64,000 nucleotides of DNA from Dendrobium chrysotoxum (Eukaryota > Streptophyta > Magnoliopsida > Asparagales > Orchidaceae). Location: contig CM034311.1 in assembly GCA_019925795.1 (NCBI GenBank), positions 21,450,231-21,514,230 on the forward strand. The letters are read 5' to 3'. A program made the position numbers and the translations under genes. Positions within the stretch are counted from its first letter, which is position 1. Each line of letters starts with the position of its first letter. The notes below the pieces were generated by a model. It saw only the letters and a list, made by a program, of their open reading frames with translations, ran no database searches and was not told the origin of the DNA. Shown here in pieces: positions 56,065 through 64,000 of the stretch.

Positions 56065-56896
56065 TAGGGCTGCAAATGAACCGAATCGATCCGAGTATGT
56101 GAGTGTTCATGTTTGAGTTCATTTATTATTAGCTTGTTCAAGTTCGGTTCGTGTTTGATTCGAGCTTTATTGTTTGTGTTCATGTTTGATTCGTTTAAAT
56201 TAATAGTGTTCATGTTTGGTTCATGTTCGGTTCATGTTTGGTTCATTAAGTGCTTATCGAGCTTTAAACAAACAAGCCTTAACGAGCTATGTTCGTGAAC
56301 ATATTTAGCGAATTTTTTTTACACTATCAAATAAGCACGTTCATGAACAAATCTAATGAGTACTCTTGAGCTATCAAATGAGCAAGATCATGAATATATA
56401 CATAACTAGTATTTTCGAGCTACCAAATGAGCTCGTTCACAAGCAAACGATTTATGATTTATCTTATATTTGTTCATGAACATCTTACACAAAAAATCTA
56501 GAAAATATTGACAAATGTGAAATGTCTTTTGTTCATGAACAAATTTATTCTATTGAAGGCATAAAATAAAATGAAATTAAATTTATAATAAAAGGAGTTG
56601 TCTATTTAAAATGAAAAAATGATTAATCTATATTAAAATATTTATCGAGCTTATTCACGAGTTTTAAATCGAACATGAATCGAGCTTTTATCGAGCTTGT
56701 TCACGAGCTTCAAATGATCTTGTTCGTGAACAAAAATGAACCGAACACATTACTATTCAAGCTTGTTTATTTAAGGATCGAGTATTAAAAATGTTGTTCA
56801 AGTTTGTTTGTTTAATTAGTTAAACGATCACAAACGAGTTTTAATCGAACCGAACAACGAGTAGCTCATCGAACGTTTGGTTCGTTTGCAGCCCTA
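56065..56896. mobile_element. hAT-like non-autonomous element, 832 bp, perfect TSD
   Basis: TAGGGCTGCAAATGAACCGA at the left and its near-exact reverse complement (TAGGGCTGCAAACGAACCAA read inwards) at the right. Perfect 8-bp duplication ATAAAAAT (56057-56064, 56897-56904). The interior is full of GTTCATGTTTG, TCGAGCTT and GTTCATGAAC words in both orientations. No coding frame. Confidence 0.9.
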
Positions 56897-56941
56897 ATAA
56901 AAATATATATGAATTATTATTATATAAATATTCAGCATGCT

Positions 56942-57762
56942 TGATACATAGAAATTTTTAAAATTAAATTTAGGATCATTCAAACTCCAAATCCTGCAAA
57001 CTCATAGTCGAACTGAACGTCTTGATTAAGTGAACCTATAATACTACAAATGATCTGATTCAACTTCAAATTAGCTTAAAAATCGAGTATTTGATTTATG
57101 TTTTAAAACTTCTGAACATATATTGCTGGATCAATAACCTCAAATTAAAGCATGCTTCAAATTGAGCAACTCGACGAGACAAATTTAATGAGACTAAGAT
57201 CATTAGATTCGGGTATTGTTTTGTCATTCAAATGTTTGATAAATGAACTATAATCAATGGGATCAATTTGCATCATATGATGGAGTGCTATGGTTTCTAA
57301 CTAAATTTATCAAAATATCCAATCTCAAAAAGCTTATAAATAAGACACATTCTCTACAGAAAAAAAGAGGTTCAAGAGCTGAGAGAGCTTAAGAGCTCTC
57401 TTATATTTTTCGGCCATCACTATCGATGACCACCACTAACAATTGTCGTCGCCGCCTCTAGACTTGTGTCAAGATCTAATCATGTTGTTGGGTTTTTAAC
57501 TATCCTTCATCTGTGAACATCAACCTTCTATAATCCCTATAATGAAAATCTAAAAAATTCTATTGGAATTACTCTCATCTTCTTCAAGTGTGAGGATGGG
57601 AGTATTATTGCATCTTTTGCTCAATAGCGAATTATTGTAATTGGGTTAGGGCTCATAATTTTTCCTCTTTTCTGAATTTTTTCACAAAAATATTCAAGTC
57701 TCTCACAACTTTTTCTCTACATGCTGGATTTTTGTCAATAGCTCAGATATTAAACACTAACA
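56942..57762 (+). repeat. Solo LTR of the Tat clade, fourth family
   Basis: Starts TGATACATAGAAATTTTT and ends near ...AACACTAACA. Clear landmarks: CTCATAGTCGAACTGAACGT, GAGCAACTCGACGAGACAAAT, ATAATCAATGGGATC, TATAAATA at 57336-57343, and CTGGATTTTTGTCAATA near the end. Only a short GATGACCACC-like block follows the TATA box instead of a long array. No matching TSD. Confidence 0.75.
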
Positions 57763-58252
57763 CTACCGTCATAAATATTTTAGTCAAATTTAATCTTGCA
57801 GCTCAACCTGCCTCCTATAATGAGCCAGTACAGGGAGCAACCAGTTCTACAAAGTATCTGTAGCCATAGGATTCGAACAAGCTCTTCCCATTAGGACCAT
57901 TGAAGAAATACAGCATGATTACTTCCAACAAATTAATGTACTAGTAACTTTCTATTTCTCTATATACACCCTATAACACAGTAATATATGAATTAATGAA
58001 AACACTAAAGCAATTCAATCACAGAGTTCATTTTCCTCTTCACGTTTCTCTGCTTTCTCTCTTTCAATGGATAGAGCTCACAACTTTATATAATGGAGTT
58101 CAAGATGATATCAGAGAAGCCTATACAACATCATCCAATAAGGATTGACAATCAAATTGAGCAATCCGCCTGTTCATCCCTGTCGTACACCCTATATCTG
58201 TCAAAATAGGAGATACAATAGGTAATAACTATTGTGTTGAAATGAGTCTATA
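57763..58252 (-). other. LTR-leader-like sequence, low confidence
   Basis: On the minus strand a TATATAAAG box (near 58090-58100) is followed by GAAAGAGAGAAAGCAGAG, which looks like the core promoter and leader of an old LTR. Ends not found. Confidence 0.3.
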
Positions 58253-59948
58253 TGTGATGACCTGAATAAAACCTGATAAGAATTTTATGTTTGCCCTTGT
58301 ATATTTAAATATTTGTGAATTTTTAAGATATTCAATATTCATTTAAGTCTACAAAGGTTTGGGTTTGAATTAGAAGAGTAGAAAGTGTTAGGCATAGGAT
58401 GCTCTTTGCAAGTGGTGTAGCACCATATATCAGTGTTGCTACACTGCGCTTTGTATAAGAGAATTTGGCTGAGGGAGCATTGCAATGCTGTGTGTCGAGC
58501 TCTATGTCTGGAGCATATAGAATATTTGAACAAAGCATTGCGACAGTGTGGGAGATAACGTCATGATGCTTGGCAAAATTTTAGATTTTTATATAAATAA
58601 ATAAAAGCATTAATGCAAATGCCATTTTCTCATTACCAGTCGTTAGAAACATTGAGAGAGATCAGAGAATGAAGAAGAGGAGAAAAAGGAAAGAAGAAAG
58701 AAAGCAAGGGTTTGGTGGCCATAGAGCTGAATTCGTCAATCAAACTAGTTGGAGAAGTCGTTCAGCTCAAGACAGGCTTTTGTTTCCCTACTCAAGTTTA
58801 TAATTCAGGTCATTAAGATGAAAGCTATGAGGTTTTAATTGATTTAAATAAGATAAGGAAACCTTCTATCATGTAACTTTCAATTTATTATATGGAATAC
58901 ATAGTTTTGAGCATTTTGACAAGTAAAACTCAAAGTTTCGCTAGATGAATCTAAATATATGAATTTTTATGTATTTTTCTACTTACGTTATTTTTAACAA
59001 AAAATACTATAAACCAATAAGAGCTCCAAAATAATATTACAAATGTTCCCTATGAATGATTTTATGAAATATCATTGTTAAAATTGTGTATATGTTACAC
59101 CCCCCTATATATTACTGACATTATCGTACATGTGTCACTTCCATGCACTTATACATTATATCAAATATCATTTATACATGTTAAATATGTCAATGTTTTT
59201 ATGTGCGTATGATGTAATTGTATGTTCATTTAGCAGATGTGATGAATGTGAGAGATAATCAAGTACAAGTTAAGTTATAATTGCCCTTACATATTTATGT
59301 TCATATATTCCTCCATCTATTTTGAATAGATCTAAGATGACCAAGTGGAGATATAAGAAAAGCGGAGTTAAAAAGATGAATCGAGTAAGTCTCCATCCGT
59401 CTTGAACACATGTGAGAATGATCAAGTGGAGGTATAAGTGGCACTGAAATTATAAGCAGATATCGGGATATGTGCATCAATCATGTTTTGCATAAATTAC
59501 ATACAAGTCATGTGTTCCATCTCAAAATCAAGCACATGATAAAATGAAAGTTCATGATGTTCATACATGTAAGCTCATCTGAAAGTAAATTACAAGTTGA
59601 ATGAAAGTTTATGTTATCAATATATGCAAGTTCAAGAGCCAATAAAGTCAAATCCGCTTACAAATGCATGTATTGTTATTTACAAGTTAATGAATATACG
59701 ATACCGACATGTTATCTCTATTAATAATTGAGTATACAATTGAAATCATATTATATATGGAACCTTCTATAACTATAATGTTACTTTAGTTAAATTATAT
59801 AATTCACTATTCATTCTTTTGCCATTTTTTTTAAATTAAGGGATATTGAATATTTTAGTAAGGTTTTAGAATACTTACTCAGCAAGTAGATGCTCACCCT
59901 ATATGTTCATGTGCTCTTTTAAAAAAAAGTAAAAAATGAGTAGGCTAA
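58253..59948 (+). repeat. LTR-like block resembling the solo LTR at 42429, 3' end lost
   Basis: Starts TGTGATGACCTGAATAAAAC. Carries a leader with GAGAGAGATCAGAGAATGAAG (58653) and two near-repeats, CCTCCATCTATTTTG...GACCAAGTGGAGATATAAG and CTCCATCCGTCTTG...GATCAAGTGGAGGTATAAG, about 70-80 bp apart (59311-59440). The reading TTACTCAGCAAGTAG near 59875 parallels a similar stretch in the LTR at 42429-44597. A MITE interrupts it at the right. Confidence 0.45.
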
Positions 59949-60078
59949 GATTTCGTTTGGGACAGCTTTCTTGCTGCTTTTTAAAACAACTTTTTAGAGC
60001 AAAAATTTCTTAAATTAGAAAATTTTGTACTAAAAAGTCGATTTTAAAAATAATAAAGAAGCTGTCCCAAACGAAACC
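59949..60078. mobile_element. Tourist-like MITE (TSD TAA)
   Basis: 130 bp from GATTTCGTTTGGGACAGC to GCTGTCCCAAACGAAACC, TAA at 59946-59948 and 60079-60081. Confidence 0.88.
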
Positions 60079-60394
60079 TAAAAGTCGTTAATGTCAAGGT
60101 CTGACCCAGAAAAGGCTCCTCAAATGTGGGCCCTATGGGTCCCACGATTTACCTATTAAAAAATATATTTAAAAAACAAAAAAACTTGGAAACGTGTTAC
60201 CAAGGAATAATATACTTTAAAGAAAGGTAAAGCTGTTGCCCATTCCACAGAAACAACCACAACACACGTTTCTTCATATTTGGTTAATGCATCGTTCTCA
60301 TATTGAAATTTTAATGTTAGCTCAAACTGGTAGTAGAAATGATCTAATCTTTCATCAAAGATTATCAATTAATGGGTAACTATCAATTAGAAAG
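60079..60394. other. Spacer, nothing recognised
   Basis: The 70-codon minus-strand frame at 60156-60368 has no recognisable features. Confidence 0.4.
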
Positions 60395-60494
60395 AGGACA
60401 ATTTCCTTATTATTTTCTAAAATAACTTTTTAGTAAAAAAAATTTTGTTGAAAATTGTTTTAGAAAGAAATAAGAAAGCGGTCCCAAACGAAAC
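60395..60494. mobile_element. Tourist-like MITE, partial
   Basis: Left end worn (GAGGACAATTTCCTTATTAT), right end GCGGTCCCAAACGAAACC. The SINE at 60508 was inserted next to its right end. Confidence 0.65.
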
Positions 60495-60507
60495 CTTAGT
60501 CCTTTTT

Positions 60508-60728
60508 TTTTTTTGAGAACGGGGTATCCACCCGCTGCCACCCCCGAGAGGGCGCTTGGAGGCGTGACTAATCCTCAGCTGACCTAGAGGAGGCACCCAC
60601 CCCAGAAACCTCCTGTCCCGCACTTAATTGGGCCCCACTTAAGAGGCGTTGCCATTCGAGAGGAATCAAACAAGAGTTGGGGGTTCCCAACCGCACTCGC
60701 CCACTAACCAAGCTAAGTAACGGTGGTA
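60508..60728 (-). mobile_element. tRNA-derived SINE with 13-bp TSD
   Basis: On the minus strand: A-box-like TAGCTTGGTTAGTGGGCGAG, B-box-like GTTTGATTCCTCTCG, a GC-rich body and a 3' A-run (T-run at 60508-60514 on the plus strand). Flanks CTTAGTCCTTTTT (60495-60507) and CTTAATCCTTTTT (60729-60741) form a 13-bp target duplication with one mismatch, as expected for LINE-mediated insertion. It is a different family from the copies at 20 kb and 48 kb. Confidence 0.88.
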
Positions 60729-61218
60729 CTTAATCCTTTTTAAAACAAGCAATAGTACTTTTGCCCGGTAATGAAGATAGTGTAAGGCTTCATCTGAGAT
60801 AAAGAGAAGCTTTTGAGCCAACATGGGAAGTATGAGAAGAGTATTTAATTCACATTAATAAAATCATTTACTGTTCCCTCACTTGCTTAATTACGTATCC
60901 TTAAACTTAGTTTAATTTCATAATGTCATTGGTACAATTGAGATAATATAGTGCTAGCATGCGTAATATAGTCATGAATTGAGTATAACATCTTAAACAT
61001 TTTGATTGAAATGTGAACACTCATTTGTATTATTTTATGTGCATTTTATAGATTATTTCTTTTATATTGGTAACTATAGATTATGTTTTTAGTTTGTGTG
61101 ATTGTTTATTTCATTGCTTTCTTTAGTTTTGCATTTTATTGATACAAAGTTAGCTTCCATATTGATTTTATTGTCTTATTATTTAGCTTACATTAAGTGC
61201 TTTTTTGTATTAGTTTAA

Positions 61219-61338
61219 GGCTTCGTTCGGGACGACTTTTTTATTGCTTCTTAAAACAGAATTTTAGTATAAAAATTAAAATTTTTTAACTAAAACTCCG
61301 TTTTAAAAAACAATAAAAAAGCTGTCCCAAACGAAGCC
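61219..61338. mobile_element. Tourist-like MITE, cluster copy 1
   Basis: GGCTTCGTTCGGGACGAC to GCTGTCCCAAACGAAGCC, 120 bp, preceded by TAA. Confidence 0.85.
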
Positions 61339-61352
61339 TGGGACGGAGCCTA

Positions 61353-61480
61353 GGCTTCATTTGGGATGGCTTTTTTATTGCTTTTTAAAACAGCTTTCTA
61401 ATATAAAAGTTTCTTAAACTAAAAATTTTTAAACTAGAAAGTTGTTTTAGAAAGTAGTAAGAAAGCCGTCCCAAACGAGG
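61353..61480. mobile_element. Tourist-like MITE, cluster copy 2
   Basis: GGCTTCATTTGGGATGGC to GCCGTCCCAAACGAGG. The final bases merge with the next copy, suggesting insertion of one into the other's end. Confidence 0.8.
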
Positions 61481-61671
61481 ACGGCTTTTTTATTGCCTTC
61501 TAAAGCAGCTTTTTAGTACAAAAATTTTTTAAACTAAAAATTTTTATACTACAATAGAAAGCAACTTTAGTACAGCTTTCTCATTGCTTTATAGAAGCAA
61601 TTTTCTAGCAAAAAAAATTCTTAAATTAAAATTTTTTGTACGAAAAAATTATTTTATAAAGTAGTAAGAAA
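61481..61671. mobile_element. Tourist-like MITE, compound cluster copy 3
   Basis: ACGGCTTTTTTATTGCC at the left, then a second internal start ACAGCTTTCTCATTGC near 61573 and AAGTAGTAAGAAAGG at the right. Probably two overlapping truncated copies. Confidence 0.65.
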
Positions 61672-61783
61672 GGTTTCGTTTGGGATATATAGCTTTTGAC
61701 AACTATTTTTTTTATAACTTTTAAGAATTTTATATATTAAAAATTATTTTAAAAACCAGTAAAAAAATGTACTAAACAAAGCC
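61672..61783. mobile_element. Tourist-like MITE, cluster copy 4
   Basis: GGTTTCGTTTGGGATATATA to GTACTAAACAAAGCC, followed by TTAA. Confidence 0.75.
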
Positions 61784-62371
61784 TTAAACTCCTTAAATTT
61801 TGAAGGAATTTCAAAGTTCCCATCAAACACCCAATTTGTCCCACCTTAGTGTTCCTTCCCTTACATATAAATTAATAAAGAAAACTATCTACTTAGATTA
61901 ACATACCGTTGATCTACTTATCCTTCTTCTGCTTCATCCCCAACACACTCTCCTAATTTTTCTTAGCTCAAAATTTTGCAAAATGAGCACCTATAGACTG
62001 TATTCCCATTAGGTAACCATCCTAATTAACATTAATCATCATTAGATTTAGCCATTTAGCACATCCTAATCGATTTCCTTAAGCTTGGAATGAAAAGTGG
62101 TAGTCATAGGAGTGATAAAGTGTTGCTTTGAAAGATTTTAAATTTGGACTATTTTAATGTCATTAGAATTGTCATGATAAGATGGTTGTTTTGACTATAT
62201 TTTGCTTTGTTTAAAGTTTTTTTTTATCTGTAAAATTATTTTATAGTTAATATAATATAATGTTACATAAAAATAATTGAGTGATATACCAATAAATACT
62301 AATTTATGGTGGTATATATGAAAAACCAATAAATATATATATGAAGGATTCAAATTCACTCTATTTGAGAA
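61784..62371. other. Spacer, nothing recognised
   Basis: AT-rich. The minus-strand frame at 62195-62449 overlaps a MITE and has no features of a gene. Confidence 0.4.
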
Positions 62372-62550
62372 GAGATTATTACGTGCGGAGGTCGGACATA
62401 GAAAACTGTTCGATTTTATGACTGTGAACAGTAAATAGTAAAAACGCAATTACTGTTCACCACTCACCCGTGCACTTTCACTGTGCTTTTACTGTTCACT
62501 ATCATAAAGCTGAATGTTTCTGTGTCTAGGCTCCGCACGTCATAATCTCT
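62372..62550. mobile_element. Mutator-like MITE, about 179 bp
   Basis: GAGATTATTACGTGCGGAGG at the left and CTCCGCACGTCATAATCTC at the right. The interior repeats CTGTTCA/TGAACAG motifs (near 62405, 62415, 62455 and 62495). Flanks TATTTGAGA and CCAATTTGAGG share ATTTGAG, a worn duplication. Confidence 0.75.
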
Positions 62551-62761
62551 CCAATTTGAGGTAGTTATAAGTGGAGGTAGAAATAATTTTTATTGGTCAA
62601 TAAAAATTTTAAGGTGACCAGTAAAAATTATTTCTATGTAAAGCGGACGACACTCCCAAATTTAATTGACCCACCTATAAAATCCTAGCACTTGTAACTA
62701 ACAAATCCTAGTTTCTCAGGTTCACCAAAAATTCTTAGTCTTATGCATGCAATGCTTTCTT

Positions 62762-62870
62762 TCACAATCCACTCGTGGTTGAGATGCTTGCTAGCAAGTC
62801 ATGTAAGTTAACTAGAAGGTCATCAATTCAAATCTAGAAAGCAAACTCTCCACAATGCAAGAATAAGATT
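62762..62870 (+). mobile_element. SINE-like fragment
   Basis: GCAAGTCATGTAAGTTAACTAGAAGG as an A-box-like segment and TCATCAATTCAAATCTAG as a B-box-like segment, about 35 bp apart. Truncated or interrupted by the MITE that follows. Confidence 0.35.
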
Positions 62871-62925
62871 TTGTTTAGGACAATTTTCTTACTGCTTTCT
62901 CAGTAACTTTTAGTACAAAAATAGT
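62871..62925. mobile_element. Tourist-like MITE, left half
   Basis: GATTTTGTTTAGGACAATTT then CTTACTGCTTTC and TTAGTACAAAAAT, after which the sequence changes to the SINE fragment. Confidence 0.6.
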
Positions 62926-62990
62926 TCCTGGGAACTCTTGGTTGATAGTCAAAGCTCCCAATCAATAGATCAATGTGAGTTGCGTATGAT
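62926..62990 (-). mobile_element. SINE-like fragment, 5' part
   Basis: On the minus strand GATCTATTGATTGGGAGCTTTG followed by ACTATCAACCAAGAG, matching the copy split at 19905-20395, including its left piece. The B-box half is missing, cut at the MITE junction. Confidence 0.6.
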
Positions 62991-63015
62991 ATGATTTTCT
63001 ATTGAACTAAAATTA

Positions 63016-63019
<4 letters not shown>

Positions 63020-63065
<46 letters not shown>
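63020..63065. repeat. (GA)n microsatellite
   Basis: About 23 GA units. Confidence 0.95.
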
Positions 63066-63067
<2 letters not shown>

Positions 63068-63329
63068 CTTGATGTGGATCTAAAATTATGGAAAGAAAAA
63101 TATCACAGAATTATATTTTGATTTATTTTAAATAATTTTCCTCAGCTTTAAGTTTAGACTGTCATGATCCAAGGCCTATTAGCTTTAGTTTGTCAGCACA
63201 TATTTCCTTTTGGACCTCATTGAACTCTTGCCTCTTGCACACCTATTTTGTTTTTGTTTTTGTTTTTTTTTATTTATAAGCAAGAAGATAAAACCTTTGA
63301 CTTTAAGCTAATGATAGATCAAACCTAGT

Positions 63330-63695
63330 CGAAAAATTTGGACTCAGGTTGGCCTAATTATTATTTAGATAAGATTTGGTTGACCTAAAAGCTTGAAATT
63401 GATTCAAAATTAACCCAGTTATCAATTGGGTTTGGTCTAACAGGTAAAATTTTGGGTTCAACATGTTTAGTTTGGATTTTAATGGGTTAAGTTAATATAA
63501 AAAGATTATACGATCTATATAATAAATGAGTTAAACATGTTAGGTTCAACTTACTTGGGTTTAGGTAGAGTTGAATTCAGGTCAAACATTTTGACTAATA
63601 TAATAATCAAGTCGGATTTGGGACAAACATATTTGGGCCGGGTTAACTTCTGGTCATATCCAAACCCAACCTGCCAATCTAAATTGACACCATTA
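63330..63695. mobile_element. hAT-like element remnant (GGGTTGG/GACACC class)
   Basis: GGGTTTGGTCTAACAGG, GGGCCGGGTTAACTTC and CCAAACCCAACCTGCC words, ending AAATTGACACCATTA, similar to the reversed start of the element at 44615. Left end not defined. Confidence 0.45.
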
Positions 63696-64000
63696 CATTA
63701 CCCTTTGCTTGATTCACATGGACAATTGCTCACCACCGACTAGGTCCTTGAAATAGGCTCTCATGAGAGTCTGCAAAAAGTGAAGCACAACTTAGGGTTT
63801 TATACACTAAGTTTATACAATAATTTTCTTGGGATCATAACCCTGTTAAAAGGGTATTGGATCACGAAGATTCATTTGTAATCCCAAATAATATATCATT
63901 TATATAAATCTAAAAAATAATCATACCATCTCTTATTAGTTACAATCCAAAAACTTATCTCTAAGAGCCTCATCAATACCTTATGTTCAATTTCTAAAAT
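63696..64000. other. Spacer to window end, nothing recognised
   Basis: No supported gene or repeat. Confidence 0.4.

Overview
The window is plant nuclear DNA, dominated by transposable elements. I recognise two host genes, one intact DNA-transposon gene and one intact retrotransposon gag. The plant assignment rests on Tat-lineage Ty3/gypsy retrotransposons with a second, archaeal-type RNase H, on dense Tourist-like and Mutator-like MITEs, on tRNA-derived SINEs, and on two small plant-type host genes. The GC-rich single-exon gene at 18.8-19.4 kb would suit a monocot, but I cannot name a species.

Layout. 1-6283: minus-strand Tat-lineage element (integrase at the window edge, then two RNase H domains, reverse transcriptase, protease, gag, PBS and 5' LTR), broken by many stops. 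6.9-13.9 kb: old repeat debris, including an LTR-like block and a decayed minus-strand transposon gene. 13873-18465: a second, more decayed Tat-like element whose reverse-transcriptase motif is mutated. 18776-19351: host gene, small Cys-rich protein. 19.9-20.4 kb: a hAT-type fold-back MITE inside a SINE. 20759-28730: two Tat-clade LTRs in opposite orientation, each carrying a long 28-bp minisatellite, with a gag remnant and Tourist-like MITEs between them. 30155-34369: a 162-bp Mutator-like MITE split by a complete 4045-bp hAT transposon with an intact 771-aa transposase. 34.9-39.4 kb: LTR fragments of two families, a CACTA end and MITEs. 40464-41400: two-exon host gene for an 89-aa membrane protein, with a Mutator-like MITE 17 bp past its stop codon. 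42429-44597: solo LTR with a perfect 5-bp TSD. 44.6-48.3 kb: hAT-like and CACTA-like non-autonomous elements, MITE, SINE. 48702-55236: a complete non-autonomous Tat element (TSD ATATC) with intact gag, no pol and an 86-bp x 7 tandem array. 55.5-64 kb: MITEs including one carrying two CACGTG motifs, an 832-bp hAT-like element with a perfect TSD, LTR remnants, a SINE with a 13-bp TSD and a cluster of at least four Tourist-like MITEs.

How the parts relate. The truncated element at 1-6283 and the complete element at 48702-55236 share LTR, primer-site and gag sequence. One represents the gag-pol form of the family and the other a gag-only derivative that would need pol in trans. At least four further LTRs share the same ends and U3 landmarks. 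All have a TATA box followed by a minisatellite-like block, but the repeat unit differs between families. Several insertions are nested, and their target duplications give a relative order of events.

Limits: TE boundaries were found by eye from shared ends and target duplications. Superfamily names for MITEs are inferred from TSD length and terminal sequence. No database search was possible.
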